64,000 nucleotides of DNA from Rhyacichthys aspro (GCA_036850595.1 CM072152.1:15451207-15515206), one strand, 5' to 3'; numbered from the stretch's first letter, positions 13,457 to 26,253 are shown. The notes: generated by a model from the letters alone, not told the origin. Numbers and translations: made by a program.

Positions 13457-16400
13457 ATGCTGCTACTCAGACGCTGCCCCAGCCTGACCCGACTGTGCTC
13501 CATCAATACTCACAGGTACTACTACTTACTTTAAAGGGCTGCACGTAGTCTCCACTCTTTTCTTCTTTAAATAGTGTTTTATCTCAGCCATTGTGACTCT
13601 ATAATGTTACATTTCAACAGACATCCGGTCACCCCTGCTCTGGTATCATGTGCTACACGTTTCTGCAGCAGCGACAGCGACAGCCATCACAAATGGAGCC
13701 ACAGTCACCGTTCGACATACGCTATGGCTGGACTGCTGGCTGGGACAGGTGCAGTTCTGGCTTATGGTCTCCACCAACAAAAGGTCTGAAGGCAATCTAT
13801 AAAAGCATTTCAATTTAACCTGATAGTATGTATTATTAGAAGTAGGGTGCCACATAGACAGGCTGAGGTACACACCTCTGAAAACCTAAATCATCACTTT
13901 TATTTGAAGGTTTTATGCCAAGGCTAAAGTAATTGTCTAAAGTCAAAAACAGGAATGTAGTGTATGGCTGAGATAATCTAATCTTATCAGAATAGTTTGA
14001 TTTCCTTAGAGAGCAGGCATAAAAATACAGAGCAAATGATCAAATTCAATAAAGACTGTAGCTATTGACTTACCAAGATAAATGGATTACATTTTACTGT
14101 ATGAGCAAACCATTGCAATTGGAGTTGACCGTACAGTTATATTGTAAAATAAATCATTTGCAAACAATAAAACATAATTTGGTGAAATATACTACTCTTT
14201 TTAAACAGAAGCAATGGTATTTTGACATAGTTTCAAAACAGCTTTCTTTCTTGTGTAGGCTGAGAAGGCAGATGCTATCACAGGCCAGACTGTAGAGAAC
14301 ATCTCCACACTCCCCATCTTCAGCCAGGAAGAAGTGGCCAAACACCGCTCTTTGAAGGATGGAGTATGGGTCACATATAAAGGCGGCGTCTATGACATCA
14401 CTGAATTTGTGGCAATGCATCCCGGTGGGGAAAAAATATTGCTAGCGGCCGGTGGGGCTTTAGAACCGTTTTGGGCTCTGTACGCTGTACACAATCAAGA
14501 ACATGTTCTGGAAATCCTCTCAGAATATAAGGCAAGTATGTTTTCTCTTTACCCAAATTTATTTTTCTTCTAATTTGACTTGACATTTGGTGCAGCTGCC
14601 CACTTCTGTGATTTTCTCAAATGTACAGACATCAGAAAAAGTGATTGTTAACATTGGTTCAATGAACCACACTTTGAGTATAAACATAAAGGGTTTCACC
14701 TTTGAGCAGATGGCCACCGGTGTTGTGGCTGGAGTTATTTCAACCCAACGTCTGCTTGAGTTATAACAATAACATGACCTGGCTGTGAACATCAGACACT
14801 AAGCCAACAGTAGTAGACTCATTTGTGTATGTTCACTGTGAAAGCCTATTCAAGATTAGTGGGAGTTTGTGCTGCTGTGGAATAACTTTTTACCTTTTAC
14901 TATATTTTAGGTGCACAGTGGTACAGTGGTTAGCAGTGCTAACCACTGTACCACTGTGCATAACATGCTGATGTTTCTACAGTGGGTTTTTTCTGGGTGT
15001 TTCACCTCACATTCACTGTCTGAAGACATGAAATTGGGATTAGGCAAATTGGCAGTTGTAAATTACTTAAAGAAATGACTGAAGTCCCTTATGCACCTGC
15101 ACTGTTTTCCAATATCCCCCAGAATATTGGTGCATGTGTGAACGCACAGGACAGGAGAAAAGGCTCAAGACAATTCTCCAAACATGCTCCGGAGAGCATG
15201 TGTGAAAAGGGCTTCTGAATGTAAACGACAAGGTGTTTCTAAATCACTATCTGTATTAATTGTCCAAAGCAGCAGTCATAGCCCCCTACAAAGTAAACTA
15301 AGGATAAACAAAACGATTGAAAGGCTTGTCTTGCTAATGCTGCTTGTGGTTAACATTAGGTTGGTGAGCTGAGAGCAGAAGACCAGAAGAAGCAGCAGAG
15401 TGTTAATTCATCAGATCCCTTTGCTTCAGACCCTGAGCGCCACCCTGTGCTACGCATCAACAACCTGAAGCCATTCAATGCTGAGCCTCCTCCCGAAATC
15501 CTCTCGGAGAGCTACATCACCCCCTCTGTTTTCTTTTTCAAGAGAAACCACCTGCCTGTGCCACAAATTGAACCTTCTACCTATCAGCTCAAAGTGGAAG
15601 TGGATGGGCTGCCGGGAGAAGGGCTCACGCTCTCTTTAGACGACTTAAAGAAACGATTTCCTAAGCACACAGTGACAGCCACACTGCAGTGCGCAGGCAA
15701 CCGTCGCTCTGACATGAACAAGGTCAAACAGGTAAAAGGACTCAACTGGGGCATTGCTGCAATCGGTAATGCCACGTGGAGTGGTGCCAGACTCAGGGAC
15801 GTCCTACAGGCCGCTGGATATGGACCTGAAGTAGCACAGTGGGCTCGCCATGTGCAGTTTGAAGGACTGGACAAAGATGTATCAGGCACAACGTATGGTG
15901 CTTCTATTCCTGTTAACAAAGCTGTGAGTGAGGAAGGTGATGTGCTGCTCGCTTATGAAATGAACGGCGAGGCACTGCCTGCTGACCATGGGTATCCTGT
16001 CCGTGTAGTTGTTCCTGGGACTGTGGGTGCACGTAATGTCAAGTGGCTCGGTAAGATTATTGTGAGCGCTGAAGAGAGCAGCAGTCACTGGCAGCAAAAT
16101 GACTACAAAGGTTTCTCTCCTGGGGTAGACTGGGACACAGTGGACTACAAGTCTGCCCCTGCCATCCAGGAGCTGCCCATCCAGTCTGCTATCACCACAC
16201 CAGCAGATGGCGCTGTGGTCGACCGCAGCACAGAGGAGTTGACTGTGAAGGGCTACGCCTGGAGCGGGGGAGGCAGGGAGGTGGTGCGAGTGGATGTGTC
16301 TCTAGATGGAGGTAAGACATGGAATGTGGCCCAGCTTAGTGGGGATAAGGAGCAGCCACCTGTGAAATCGCCCCCTCCTGGACAGGCCTGGGCCTGGAAG

Positions 16401-16586
16401 CTCTGGGAGCTGACTGTCCCAATCCCATCGGACACGCAGGAACTGGAGATAGTGTGTAAAGCAGTAGACAGCAGTTATAACATGCAGCCAGACACCATAG
16501 CTCCCATTTGGAACCTGAGGGGGGTCCTGAGCAACGCCTGGCACCGAGTAAAGGTCAGCATCGAAGAAGATGAAGACCATGAATAG
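13457..16586 (+). CDS. suox: Sulfite oxidase, mitochondrial
   Basis: SUOX oxidises sulfite to sulfate in the mitochondrial intermembrane space and passes electrons to cytochrome c, the last step of sulfur amino-acid breakdown. Coding exons: 13457-13515, 13621-13783, 14259-14531, 15360-16586; they give 573 residues (human 545). Order of parts: an Arg-rich targeting presequence, a hydrophobic sorting segment (AGLLAGTGAVLAYGL), a cytochrome b5 domain with haem ligands His128 (MHPGG) and His152 (AVHNQEH), a hinge, the molybdopterin domain with cofactor-ligating Cys276 (LQCAGNRR), and the C-terminal dimerisation domain ending near IWNLRGVLSNAWHRV. The third intron starts with GC rather than GT (AAG|GCAAGT); the reading frame and family alignment across it (EYK|VGEL) support the junction. 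AATAAA at 17235 is a candidate poly(A) signal. Confidence 0.96.
14911..15066. repeat. Degraded interspersed repeat headed by a perfect palindrome
   Basis: Within suox intron 3, bases 14912-14935 and 14937-14960 are perfect reverse complements around a single G. The arm contains CAGTGGTACAGTGGTTAGCA, close to the CACGGTGGTGCAGTGGTTAGC head of a very common fish repeat. Downstream bases to about 15066 (GTGGGTTTTTTCTGGGTG, GAAGACATGAA, AATTGGCAGTTGTAAATT) look like a decayed body of the same repeat. The family assignment is from memory, not a search. Confidence 0.55.
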
Positions 16587-19371
16587 ATTGGTACAGTCCA
16601 CAGCGGAAACATCTGCACTATAAAAACTTAAATGCCCAAGTTGCACAGCTGTTTTCGCACAATATTAAGTGTATATGCACATATTATGACCAAAATGTGT
16701 CTTGTTAACACACTGATTCAGTTCAGCCATTTCTAATCATAAAAATATACATAAATTACAATGTCATATTTTTATATTATAATCAGTATTATAATCAGTA
16801 ATCCACAATGTATGACTAATTTATTTTTAATTTTTATGTCTACCGTTTGAACAAGTGGTCTTAAATGAAGGCAGCTTGCAGTCATTACAATATCAAAACT
16901 AATCTATATGAACAATATTTTAATATTTATTATTAAAAGGTTTGTAAAAACTAGTTACTTTGTTGTGTATATGAGCAGAACATCAGCGTATGACCAAAGT
17001 TATGCCCTTACCTTTGTACTTTGTATTATTTCTTAAACACCTGTTATGTTCATAAAATAATCCATATTTAAGTCTTACAGAAAAGAAAATGTCTACTCAA
17101 ATTTCTGCCTTGACCAGAATAAATTCATCATAATGATCCACAAGTGTTGATACTGCAATATCCCTGCCTTGATCGGTGCCACTGGATAGTTTTTTATTAT
17201 TACTACTCCATTAATAGTAATTCATTGTAAAATTAATAAATGATTTTACACTCTATCTCAAACTGTTTGTTAGTTCTTAGTATTGTTATTCGCCATATGA
17301 CATAGTTATTATTTTTTTCTTTTAGTCAAAACATGAGGATGTGGTGTTCAGATGGAGTTAAATGTTATTTTAAAAACTACGGTCTGGTTAGGTTCAGTTT
17401 GAATCTTGTTTATGCATTTTTGACCTTATGTGACATATCCTGTATCATCAGCTTTTACTTTACTAAATGCTTATCTTTTTTGTAGATTGTCATATTTACT
17501 CTGAAGCTACATTTAGTCAGCGATTACTGAACAAGAAACAGGAACGTAAAATGACTCACACAGTTTCCTGAACAAAATCTTACAGGAAAGAGAAAAGCCA
17601 AAGTTAAATTCAAACATGTATCTTTTATACAGACAAAAACCTGCACAACTCCTTATCAAACTTGGGAGTCAGAGTGTGTAAAGATAACCAGATGCACCTT
17701 GTTTGGCCTTCAAGCAGATGTCCTTCGTAAACATGGCTGAAAGCTTAACACACACACACAACACACACAACACACACAGAAACCAATACAATATCTAAGT
17801 TAGTGTTTTCAAGAGAACCAAATGAAGATTTGGAAGTTGTTTGGCATGTATGCTCATGTACTTTTTATTTTATTAAGTGACTCATGAATGACTAAACATT
17901 GCTGGCAAATTGGCTTATAACATTTCTTGTCCTGGAATGAAAGTAGGTCTAGAGAAGTGATCAGTGGTGCTTTTTTAAGATTATTACTGCAAGGTTTTGT
18001 GCATAAGGCCACATAATATAAAAAATGAAGTCATCAAAAACAAGGTTATGAGGATTTCTAAAACCACTGTGTTGGTTTTAGACACAGACTGTTGTTAGTG
18101 TCATCAAAGCTGGCTGTACTCCCACTGTTGCCTACTCCTTCTTTTACACAATTTCTGGTCTTTACCAGCAATAATAAGCCAGAAATAAAACATCAGGCAG
18201 GAAACAGGTGAAGATGACTTCATGTACTGTAGCTGTGTGTGTCTCAGTGTCAGCAAATACGTAGAGCTGTGTCACACTGATGGTCAGTGCAAACTGTGTG
18301 ACCATCTGGTTAAATTGTGCCACAGAGGAAAGCTAAAATGTGCATTAAAGTTAAATTAAACTTGATTCCAGCAGGTTTGGGGCCACATACAGTAGCTTAA
18401 AAAAACATATTTTGTCTGCTCCTGGAAAATTTTAAAGCTCTGCTCTGCAGCCATTTAACACAAACCTTCAGTTTTACTGTTGTCTGAAGTATTACCAAGG
18501 ATATATGATATCCACCATCCACTGAACACTGACATCTTGAGACCAGCTGTTTGCAGATTGGCTCTCTCTTTCACATAGTCTGTCAGGATAGTATATTATT
18601 ACTAAAGGTAAATGCACCAAAATGCTCATTATAATTACATGTGGTAATCAAAACCATCAGAACAGACTTAATAAAAAATCTCTGGAAATGTTCAACTGGC
18701 AAAATATATATGGTCTAGTTACAGATCTATTTTGCACAAACATGTTAAAGGTATACCTAACCAGCTTTAGTGAAAAATAAAAGGTTTCTACTTTACTTGA
18801 CTCAAACCCAAATTCACTCAATAAAACCATATGCACATTGTGTATTATTTAGTTATTAGTGTATTTCAAGATGAAGCAGGCTGGGATTGATAGGTGAGGA
18901 AAAGCCAGGAATGTGGAGCCCTAGTGTGAAGCACCTCTTGTGGTTTAGACCCATAATTTACTTCCATTCATTTCTGCAGTATCATCAGAAACGTGACAGA
19001 CTTTCCCAGAAGGACTCACAAATCAGTGTTACAAACATTACTTTTTGCTCTAAGTGCCCCTTCAACAGTGTAAAGTGGATCCCTCTGTGGATATCTTTAC
19101 TACAGTATATAAATTTACTCCTGGTCCACTCTGAACAGCTGTGCAGTTGAGCCGCAGACGATTTGGCCGGGGTCGGCTGGCTGCTGTTGTAATCCTCATT
19201 CTTCGGGGATGGATCATCGCAGCCACAAGCCTGAGTCACGCTCTGGGCTGAGTTTAAAACTGTCCCAGCGCTTGTAGAACAAACAGTCTGCTTTAGGGTC
19301 TCCATGGTGCAGACTCTGCCGCTCAAACACAAGAGGATATCTGGGAGAGCAGCTGGTTTTAAAATTTGGAG
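16587..19371. other. Intergenic: suox 3' UTR to mmp19 promoter
   Basis: AT-rich DNA. It contains AATAAA at 17235 (suox 3' end) and an imperfect (CA)n tract at about 17748-17780. A TATATAAA box lies at 19106-19113, followed by a less AT-rich leader up to the mmp19 start codon at 19372. I saw no other coding exon. Use of this TATA box for mmp19 is inferred from position only. Confidence 0.4.
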
Positions 19372-22300
19372 ATGGACTTCATGGGGCTTCTGGGACTACT
19401 TCTGGTGCTTGGCAGCAGTGGCACATTTTCTGCTGTTGTTCAATGGACGGAATTAGATGAAGCAAAGGTAGATACAAGATGTTTCTCCTCATTCATTCAT
19501 TGATCCTTGCTTTTGATTCTTATTATTTGATGTTTTTGTGTGATCTTTATTTCCAGTCTTATTTAAGGCAGTTTGGTTATCTGGAAGACCCTGTTGATCC
19601 ACAAGACCCCAGCTATCTGGAGGCCATCATTGAAGCTCTCAAGTAAAACCGCTGATTACAGGTCTTTTAGATGTAGATATATTATGCAGATGTCTGAGCC
19701 TGTGTTTCCTGCAGGGTTTTTCAGAGAGTCAATGATTTGCCTCCCACTGGAGAGTTGGATGAAGAGACCTTGGAGGTTATGAGGCAGCCCCGCTGTGGCA
19801 TGGAAGACCCTTTCAACAAGAAACAACACAAGTACAGAGTCATGGGTGAGCCATCTTAAAACATTTGATCTTTTTATGATATTTTCTTGTTAAATCATCC
19901 AAATGTATTTACTCTTATCCGTGTTACACTATATTGCAAAATGTATTGGGTCACCCCTTTGTAATGAAAAGTTTTGACAGAAATGACTTAAGTAGTCAAA
20001 ACTTTTTATTACAAAGGGGTGACCCAATACTTTTGGCAATATAGTGTACATAGCTGTAAGTAGCTTTACTACATTCCACATGTAAACTGTATTTTTTTGT
20101 TTGTTTATGCAGCACATGCTCAAATGTGTCTGTGTAAATCCTTGAACATACAGCTATTTCATGTTCTAAATGTTTATTATAATATTGATATCTTTAAGGG
20201 CCATAGTTGGCTCTTAGCGTTCTGTTAGATCGCTGTGCTGTTTTCTGACAGGTCGCTGGAGAAAGAGGAGCCTGACCTACCGCATTCACAACTACACCCC
20301 AGACATGACACAGACAGATGTGCGGGCAGCTATCCGCTCGGCCTTTAAATATTGGAGTGATGTGGCTGCACTCACCTTCAGAGAGGTGGACTACGGCAGA
20401 GCGGACATAAGGATCTCCTTTCATAAGAATGATGGCCTCTGTCCTGTGCCATTTGATGGACGCGGTGAGCCACCTCATAGTCTTCACAAAAGGAGAACAA
20501 CTATTTCTGTCCATGATTACAATATAGTAAAGAATATATCCATTTTGGTGCTGATTTTATGAAGTTAACGGTGTTGTATTAAAGGTGGGGTGTGATGCCA
20601 TGAAGGGACATGCTGTTGTCAATGAACAAATCTGGGGAAAATAGTGGTGTTTTCATAAAATCAGTTCAAACAGACTAAACCTTCATGCAAAAAAGTAGCA
20701 CTGTTTCCTTATTTTCTCTTTGGGCAGTTGTAGGAACAGGATGTCATGTACTTTTAAGTCTGTAATTGGCCTGTTTCATACTTGAGACTTTATGTATGTG
20801 TTTTATCATATTTATATATATTATCATCATTGTAAGTGTAAACAGATTTTTTACACAAATTGCATGTCATCATCAAAAGAAGAATCCTTTAGCTTTATCT
20901 GGTGTACAGATAATAACTGACCTTTCGTAAACGGTTTATCCCTGACTCCTGCAGGTCATGTCCTGGCACATGCTGAGGCACCAGAGTCTGGTATTGTCCA
21001 TTTTGATGAGGATGAGTTCTGGACTGAGGGTACATATTATGGCACTAATCTGCGTATTGTAGCAGCTCATGAGATCGGACATGCCCTCGGTTTGGGTCAC
21101 TCTCAGTACAAGAGCGCTCTGATGGCCCCGGTTTACTCTGGGTACAGATTCAACTTCAGACTACACTCAGATGATGTGAGAGGCATCCAGGCGTTGTATG
21201 GTATGTCTGTGCTGTTTTAAACCTGGTTTTCTCACAGTCATGGCTGCCTTGTAACTTTTATCTTTAAAACATGTAATAACACTTGTTTTATAGGCAAACG
21301 GATCACCAGCACATTAGCCAGTCCAACAACCCCAGACAGCACTTTCCCTACAGAGAGCAGCTATGGCCGAGTCCCGGACCCCTGCACTGCCAGACTGGAT
21401 GCCATCATTTTAGGTAAGTTACAGGTTAGATATAGAAGCTGTACATGGTGGAAAGACATGCAATTATTCATCTGTTCTTTTGTTGTTTTCATGCAGGCCC
21501 ATGGAGGAAGACATTTGCGTTCAGTGGTGATTATGTGTGGACCATCTCGGACCTGGGTCACAACACACCAATAAAGATTGACAGACTGTGGAAAGAACTC
21601 CCTGGAAACCTGAATGCCGCTGTGCACTCACAAAGGACGAACAAGACATACTTCTTTAAAGGTAGTAATTTTCTGCCACTGTTGTGAGGTTCTCCATTAG
21701 GGGTTATAGCATGGTGAAAGTGAGGGCAGTAGGATGACGGTAAAGAGGTAATAATAAACAAAGTCAGAATAGTATCAGTGTATGATGCGTGATAACCATG
21801 TCTTCTGAGTGATATTAAAGCTGTTGTTGTTTAATATGGCATCCATTTGGTTACAAATGCATCAATTGACCACGAAAATGTGCCTAACTTTTTCAATTGC
21901 TATTTTCGACCCCAGAAAAGATGATCTCCCTTTCTGATGATCTCCCTTTCTGCTCAACTGATTGAAAAGTTTGAAAAGTGGAGTTTAATTAGACATTTAG
22001 GCTACTATAGGCCCCTAAAAGTCTGCCAGCAAGAGTTCATTAAAAGTGAAGCCTGGTTACATTAAAAAAGCTGGTTGGGCACTGTTTAGGGATTGTTTAG
22101 AAACATTCATTTTGAAATCCATATTATCTTAACATATTATCTCTTTATCACACTACAAGGAGAAAGAAAATTATATGATGATAAACACTTTTCTAGAGTG
22201 GGCTTTTACAGGATTATACACAGTTGTTACATGCTGTAAATGTGGATTCATATAACTTCATGGTTGGTTATCGGCTAGAATCATCTTATTACAATTGTTA

Positions 22301-22793
22301 TTGCTGTAGTATTCCTGAGCAGTTACATGACTCTTTATATTATTTGTGATCCCAGGAAATAAAGTGTGGAGATATGCAAATTTCCTTTTGGACTATGGAT
22401 ACCCCAAACCAGTCAAAAGGATCCCTGCTAACATAAATGCAGCCTTTTATCTGGAGAAGAATAAGAAACTAGTGTTTATCAAGGTAAAAAATACAAAGCA
22501 TCCCACCATCACTTTTCATCCACATCTGACTCACAAAAACTTCATCTGTTTTTTTCCTTTAGGGTTCAGACCACTGGCAGTGGGATGAGCTCAAGTACAA
22601 CGAACTTTCAATCTACCCCAAACCTCTGTCCATGCTGGTCACTGGTGTCCCGCCGAGTCCAGACGCCGCCTTCACTTGGACCAATGGCAAGCTCTTCTTC
22701 TTCAAAGGTGACAACTACTGGCGTGTGAATGAGATGCTGAGAGTGGACAGAGGATACCCACTGAGCAAGAGGGAGCGCTGGATGAGATGCTAG
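19372..22793 (+). CDS. mmp19: Matrix metalloproteinase-19
   Basis: This is a secreted zinc endopeptidase of basement-membrane and matrix substrates. Exons: 19372-19467, 19557-19642, 19715-19845, 20252-20464, 20955-21200, 21294-21413, 21497-21661, 22356-22483, 22563-22793; they give 471 residues. Parts in order: a signal peptide (LLGLLLVLGSSG), the prodomain with cysteine switch PRCGMEDP (Cys88), the catalytic domain with HEIGHALGLGH (His214, Glu215, His218, His224) and Met-turn ALMAPVY, a short linker, and a four-blade hemopexin domain closed by the Cys of PDPC and the last residue Cys (RWMRC). FDEDEFWTEGTY and LPGNLNAAV mark it as MMP19. It stops at the final hemopexin cysteine and lacks the Thr/Ser-rich tail of the 508-residue human enzyme. 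Confidence 0.95.
19925..20048. mobile_element. Palindromic MITE with TA ends in mmp19 intron 3
   Basis: A 124-bp near-perfect inverted repeat begins TACACTATATTGC and ends GCAATATAGTGTA. Both arms contain TATTGGGTCACCCCTTTGTAAT or its complement, joined by a short loop around 19975-19998. TA at both outer ends fits Tc1/mariner-type target duplication. There is no coding capacity, so it is a non-autonomous miniature element. Arm mismatches are few, which suggests a fairly young copy. Confidence 0.8.
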
Positions 22794-24703
22794 AGGTCCA
22801 CCACCAGAGGGCCTCAGAGACCAATTCAGGGTTGGTGGTTCCACTCCCAGGGCACTGACAACCACCAACCTCAACAGCAAATGATAAATATGCTTGCTTT
22901 GAGACTACTGTGGGAAACACTTATCTTCACTGGATGTGATCACAGCAAAGCTACGAGAGGAGGCTGGTATTTGTGAGGCTAAGACTCAAAAGTGTGAGAA
23001 TCATGCAAGCATTTGTATGAGCTCAGAGAAAATCAAGACAGCTTGTTTTTCTGTGACATATGTGTTTGATTATGTGTGTTAATGCTTTCAGTGAGACGTA
23101 ATATGATGGGAGTTTTTTATATTCTGTTTAGACCTTTTGGTTGGTCATGAGGTTATATATATTTTTGATAAAATATTAAATGCATTTCTGCTTTGTAATG
23201 TACAGAGAATACATTTTTCTGCCATTCCCTAACTTTTTTCAGTCAAGAACAAGTACTCAATAGACAAATAGGTTGTCTGATTCCAACAAGGGCTGATTCA
23301 GAAGTGATGTTTGTTTGCATTGTTTGATTTTAATAGCTGCATCAGTTCTTGGGCTAATTGCATAATCTATAGCTAAGTGCAAAAAAAGTAGCCAACATGA
23401 CCAAATGATTAAGGTAGATTACACTCAACAGCTGGTTTTTTATGGTGAATTTATAAACACCTTAAAAAATCTCTTCCCTGTTCTTCCCTTATCATGAAAT
23501 TCATCAAAATCTCACACTCTGGCAGAACATAAAATGAATTAAGTTTTGTAAAAACAGAATAGGTAAGATCAGGCAAATGAAACAAGACATACAATCCATC
23601 AAAGTATATCACTGCAATGTTCTGTCATAATGATGATGTACCATTCAAACTAAACAGATCAAACTATCCAATATGATGAAATCCTGGCCAGGCCTGCTCT
23701 CTGTTTGTGGACACAGATCCTAAAATCGCCATGGCAACCCAAACCCTTTGCAGAGCAAGCCCTACCCATTACATCTTTATTAGGCACAACAGTTCTGGTG
23801 AGTAATGCTTCAAGAGTTATTGAGAACTTCAAGAGACAAACGGCTAATTTCGAAATTTGACATTGAAACACTTTAATTTTTTTTTTTTTAGAAATTTCTA
23901 TCAACAGTATGTACAGATTCAGGCAACAAGTGCATTGCCTCTGGAGATAAAAAACATCAGGGATAAATTTTAAAAATAAATCTACAAGTGAACAAAAAAC
24001 ATGCTTTGTTTCATCACTACCATGTATCTGTCATTACATAAATTAAATAATAAAAAAGGTTTACACAGGTTCTCAACACACAATACAAACCAAAGGCAAA
24101 AGAATTAGAGTGTGTGCTGTGGGATGTGATCCAGCTAAATCTTTACTGTAGTCTGCACCATTTAGGTTTTGCATTTATGGATATGTATGATAAATGGCAT
24201 TACCATATCCTCCACATAAAATGAACAAAGTGTGTTTAAATGACAAGCTAAGACCACACAGTTAAACCAGTAAGACACTTAAGTAATATCATCACACAGG
24301 AGATACATTTAAGTACAGTACATGTAGTGTCTGACAAACTTCTTAACCGGGTTCACTTCCAGACGTACAGAAGAAACTCAGGCTCATACACAGTTTTATG
24401 CAATTAATACATATGGGCAAGAAAAGGACAAGAGAGGACCTTGTTTTGTTAAGGTTGTGTTTTCCTGTTTCACACAGTGGTTGCAGTGGTTATAAAAATC
24501 TCCAAAGAGCTTAATGCCTCCTTCTACTTCGCAGACAGCATTGTTGTCCTCTTAAACTCCAGTTTGCTCTGATACAAAGATAAGAAACTCAGTTTCTTCT
24601 CTAAGTCATTGTACGGTCAATAGCACTGATTAATATGTTCTGCTTTGAGCTAAGATGAGAAGGACAGTTGAACAAAGACCACAGTCTCTTGTGCGGTGTA
24701 AGC
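22794..24703. other. Convergent 3' ends of mmp19 and tmem198b
   Basis: Holds the 3' UTRs of two genes that face each other. AT-rich, with a T10+ run at about 23878-23890. A minus-strand poly(A) signal (TTTATT on the + strand) occurs at 23776-23781. No coding exon or recognised repeat was seen. Confidence 0.4.
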
Positions 24704-26158
24704 TCAGACCCTGACAACAGGAGTTGTCGCTGTGAGAGGGGCAGTAGAGCCAGTCTCATAGTCCAGGTCGATCATGGTGTGGTTGGTAGTGCCCAAGCTG
24801 CTAAGGGAAGTACCAGTGCCCATCTGTCTGTCCCGCAGACTTTGCAGATAGCTCTGTGGAGAAAATCAAAAAACATGTAAGAAATGCATCCTCTCAAACA
24901 CTACAGTGTGCTCTATTAAGAAAAGCTACAGCCATGAAACACACTATCTACAGCACACGCCGAGTGGGTGACACTGACCGGTGCCAGTAGGTCCCCAGCA
25001 TAACGTTTGACTGGAGTGGGTTTACGGCGGTACGTGCCTTCCTGCCCACCTGCCTGCTGTTGCTTCTTGGCATCCTTCTCCCGAATTCGCATCAGTTGCA
25101 CTCTCTTCTGTCTCCGACTAATAACAACTGTGAAAATAAATACAGCCTACTAAGTCACTTCTGGCAAAACAAAGCTGATGTGTGCAAAATGATATGGTAA
25201 TATGGTGATAATGGTATACTGACCCTCGGTGTGCGAGAAGCTGTCGTCTGTTAGTTTCCACTGGACCAAGACTCCTACTAGACTGAGGGCGGGCCAAATA
25301 CCCATAATGACCCAGCTGTACCAGCACAGAGGTGGCCCAGGCGTCAGGCGCAGGCATTCATACACATGTGTGGCCAAAGCAAGCATCTCCACAAAGTAGT
25401 CAGCACACACAGTCATGATGGCTGCCCCAAACACAGCCGTGGACAACATGGTGAAGAGTTTCTGCCACTGCAGCGTCAGCACAGCAAAAAGCATGCCCAT
25501 CCCGAGCAGTGATCCCAGAGGCACCCACACTGAGGTGGGTGTGTAGAACTGTTCAGTAATCAGTAATGCAGCAAGAGCCAGGAGCAGGCCCAGCAGCAGC
25601 CCCGTCATGAAGAGGCCCACACTTCTCACCATCATTGTGACCAAGCCACAGAGAAGTCCAATCCCGAGGCCAATACCGGCACTGGCCTCGACACTGAGCT
25701 GAGTGTCCAGCACATGCTCCTTGTGGCACAGCAAGAAGATGATGACCGAACCAAACATGAGGCCAGACAGGAACATGACGGCTTTGAAACAGCGGTAACC
25801 TGTGAGGAAAGAGACAAGTAAGGTCACTGTTACACTAAAAAACATTTGCATGCAGAGCCTTAGATCACATTATGGGCCTTTGTTTATTTAACCTGTTGTA
25901 CTGTAATTAAAAGCTTTAGTTTGGAGGAAGTTCACATTTTCATCCCCACACACATCATCCCAGAAAATGTCATGTCAAGGTCTGTGGGCCACAGGGACTC
26001 TCACCAAAGAAGCAGTAGATGATACCGAAGAGGCAGCACATGGAGCAGATGACGGCCGGGATGACATCATACTTCCTCTCGATCTCCAAACTGCAGGTGT
26101 CGACCTCAGGCGTGCCTGCCCCCAAACCTTCAGAGCTCGACCCAGTGGGATCTGCCAT
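24704..26158 (-). CDS. tmem198b: Transmembrane protein 198 (tmem198b type)
   Basis: TMEM198 is a seven-pass membrane protein reported to act in Wnt signalling by scaffolding casein kinase and LRP6. Coding exons on the minus strand: 26158-26005, 25799-25224, 25127-24979, 24853-24704, giving 342 residues (human TMEM198 360). The N-terminus has an acidic stretch before IERKYDVIPAVICSMCC. Hydrophobic helices then run through the second exon (for example GYRCFKAVMFLSGLMFGSVI and GIGLLCGLVTMMVRSVGLF). The cytoplasmic tail is basic (ISRRQKRVQLMRIREK), followed by a conserved SYLQSLRDRQMGTGTSLSS-type segment and ends PVVRV. An acceptor at 26254 shows that the first coding exon extends upstream as 5' UTR (26159-26253). 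Adjacency to mmp19 matches the human TMEM198B pseudogene locus, hence the b name; that orthology is inferred. Confidence 0.9.
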
Positions 26159-26253
26159 TTTGGTGAATGAGGGCGGCTGTGGGGCTCACGTTCAAGACAA
26201 GTGTAGAACCACGTGTGACGTTATCTCAGGTCCATTAAAGCGGCTGGTGACGA

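Noticed and set aside
15584..15919. Antisense frame of 111 codons in the large suox exon
   Set aside because: It is a mirror of the strongly coding sense strand and has no independent signal.
19830..20275. Furin site in mmp19 at RWRKRS
   Set aside because: Cleavage after the last Arg would place Trp at P4, so the R-X-K/R-R rule is not met. The motif is the normal MMP19 prodomain border.
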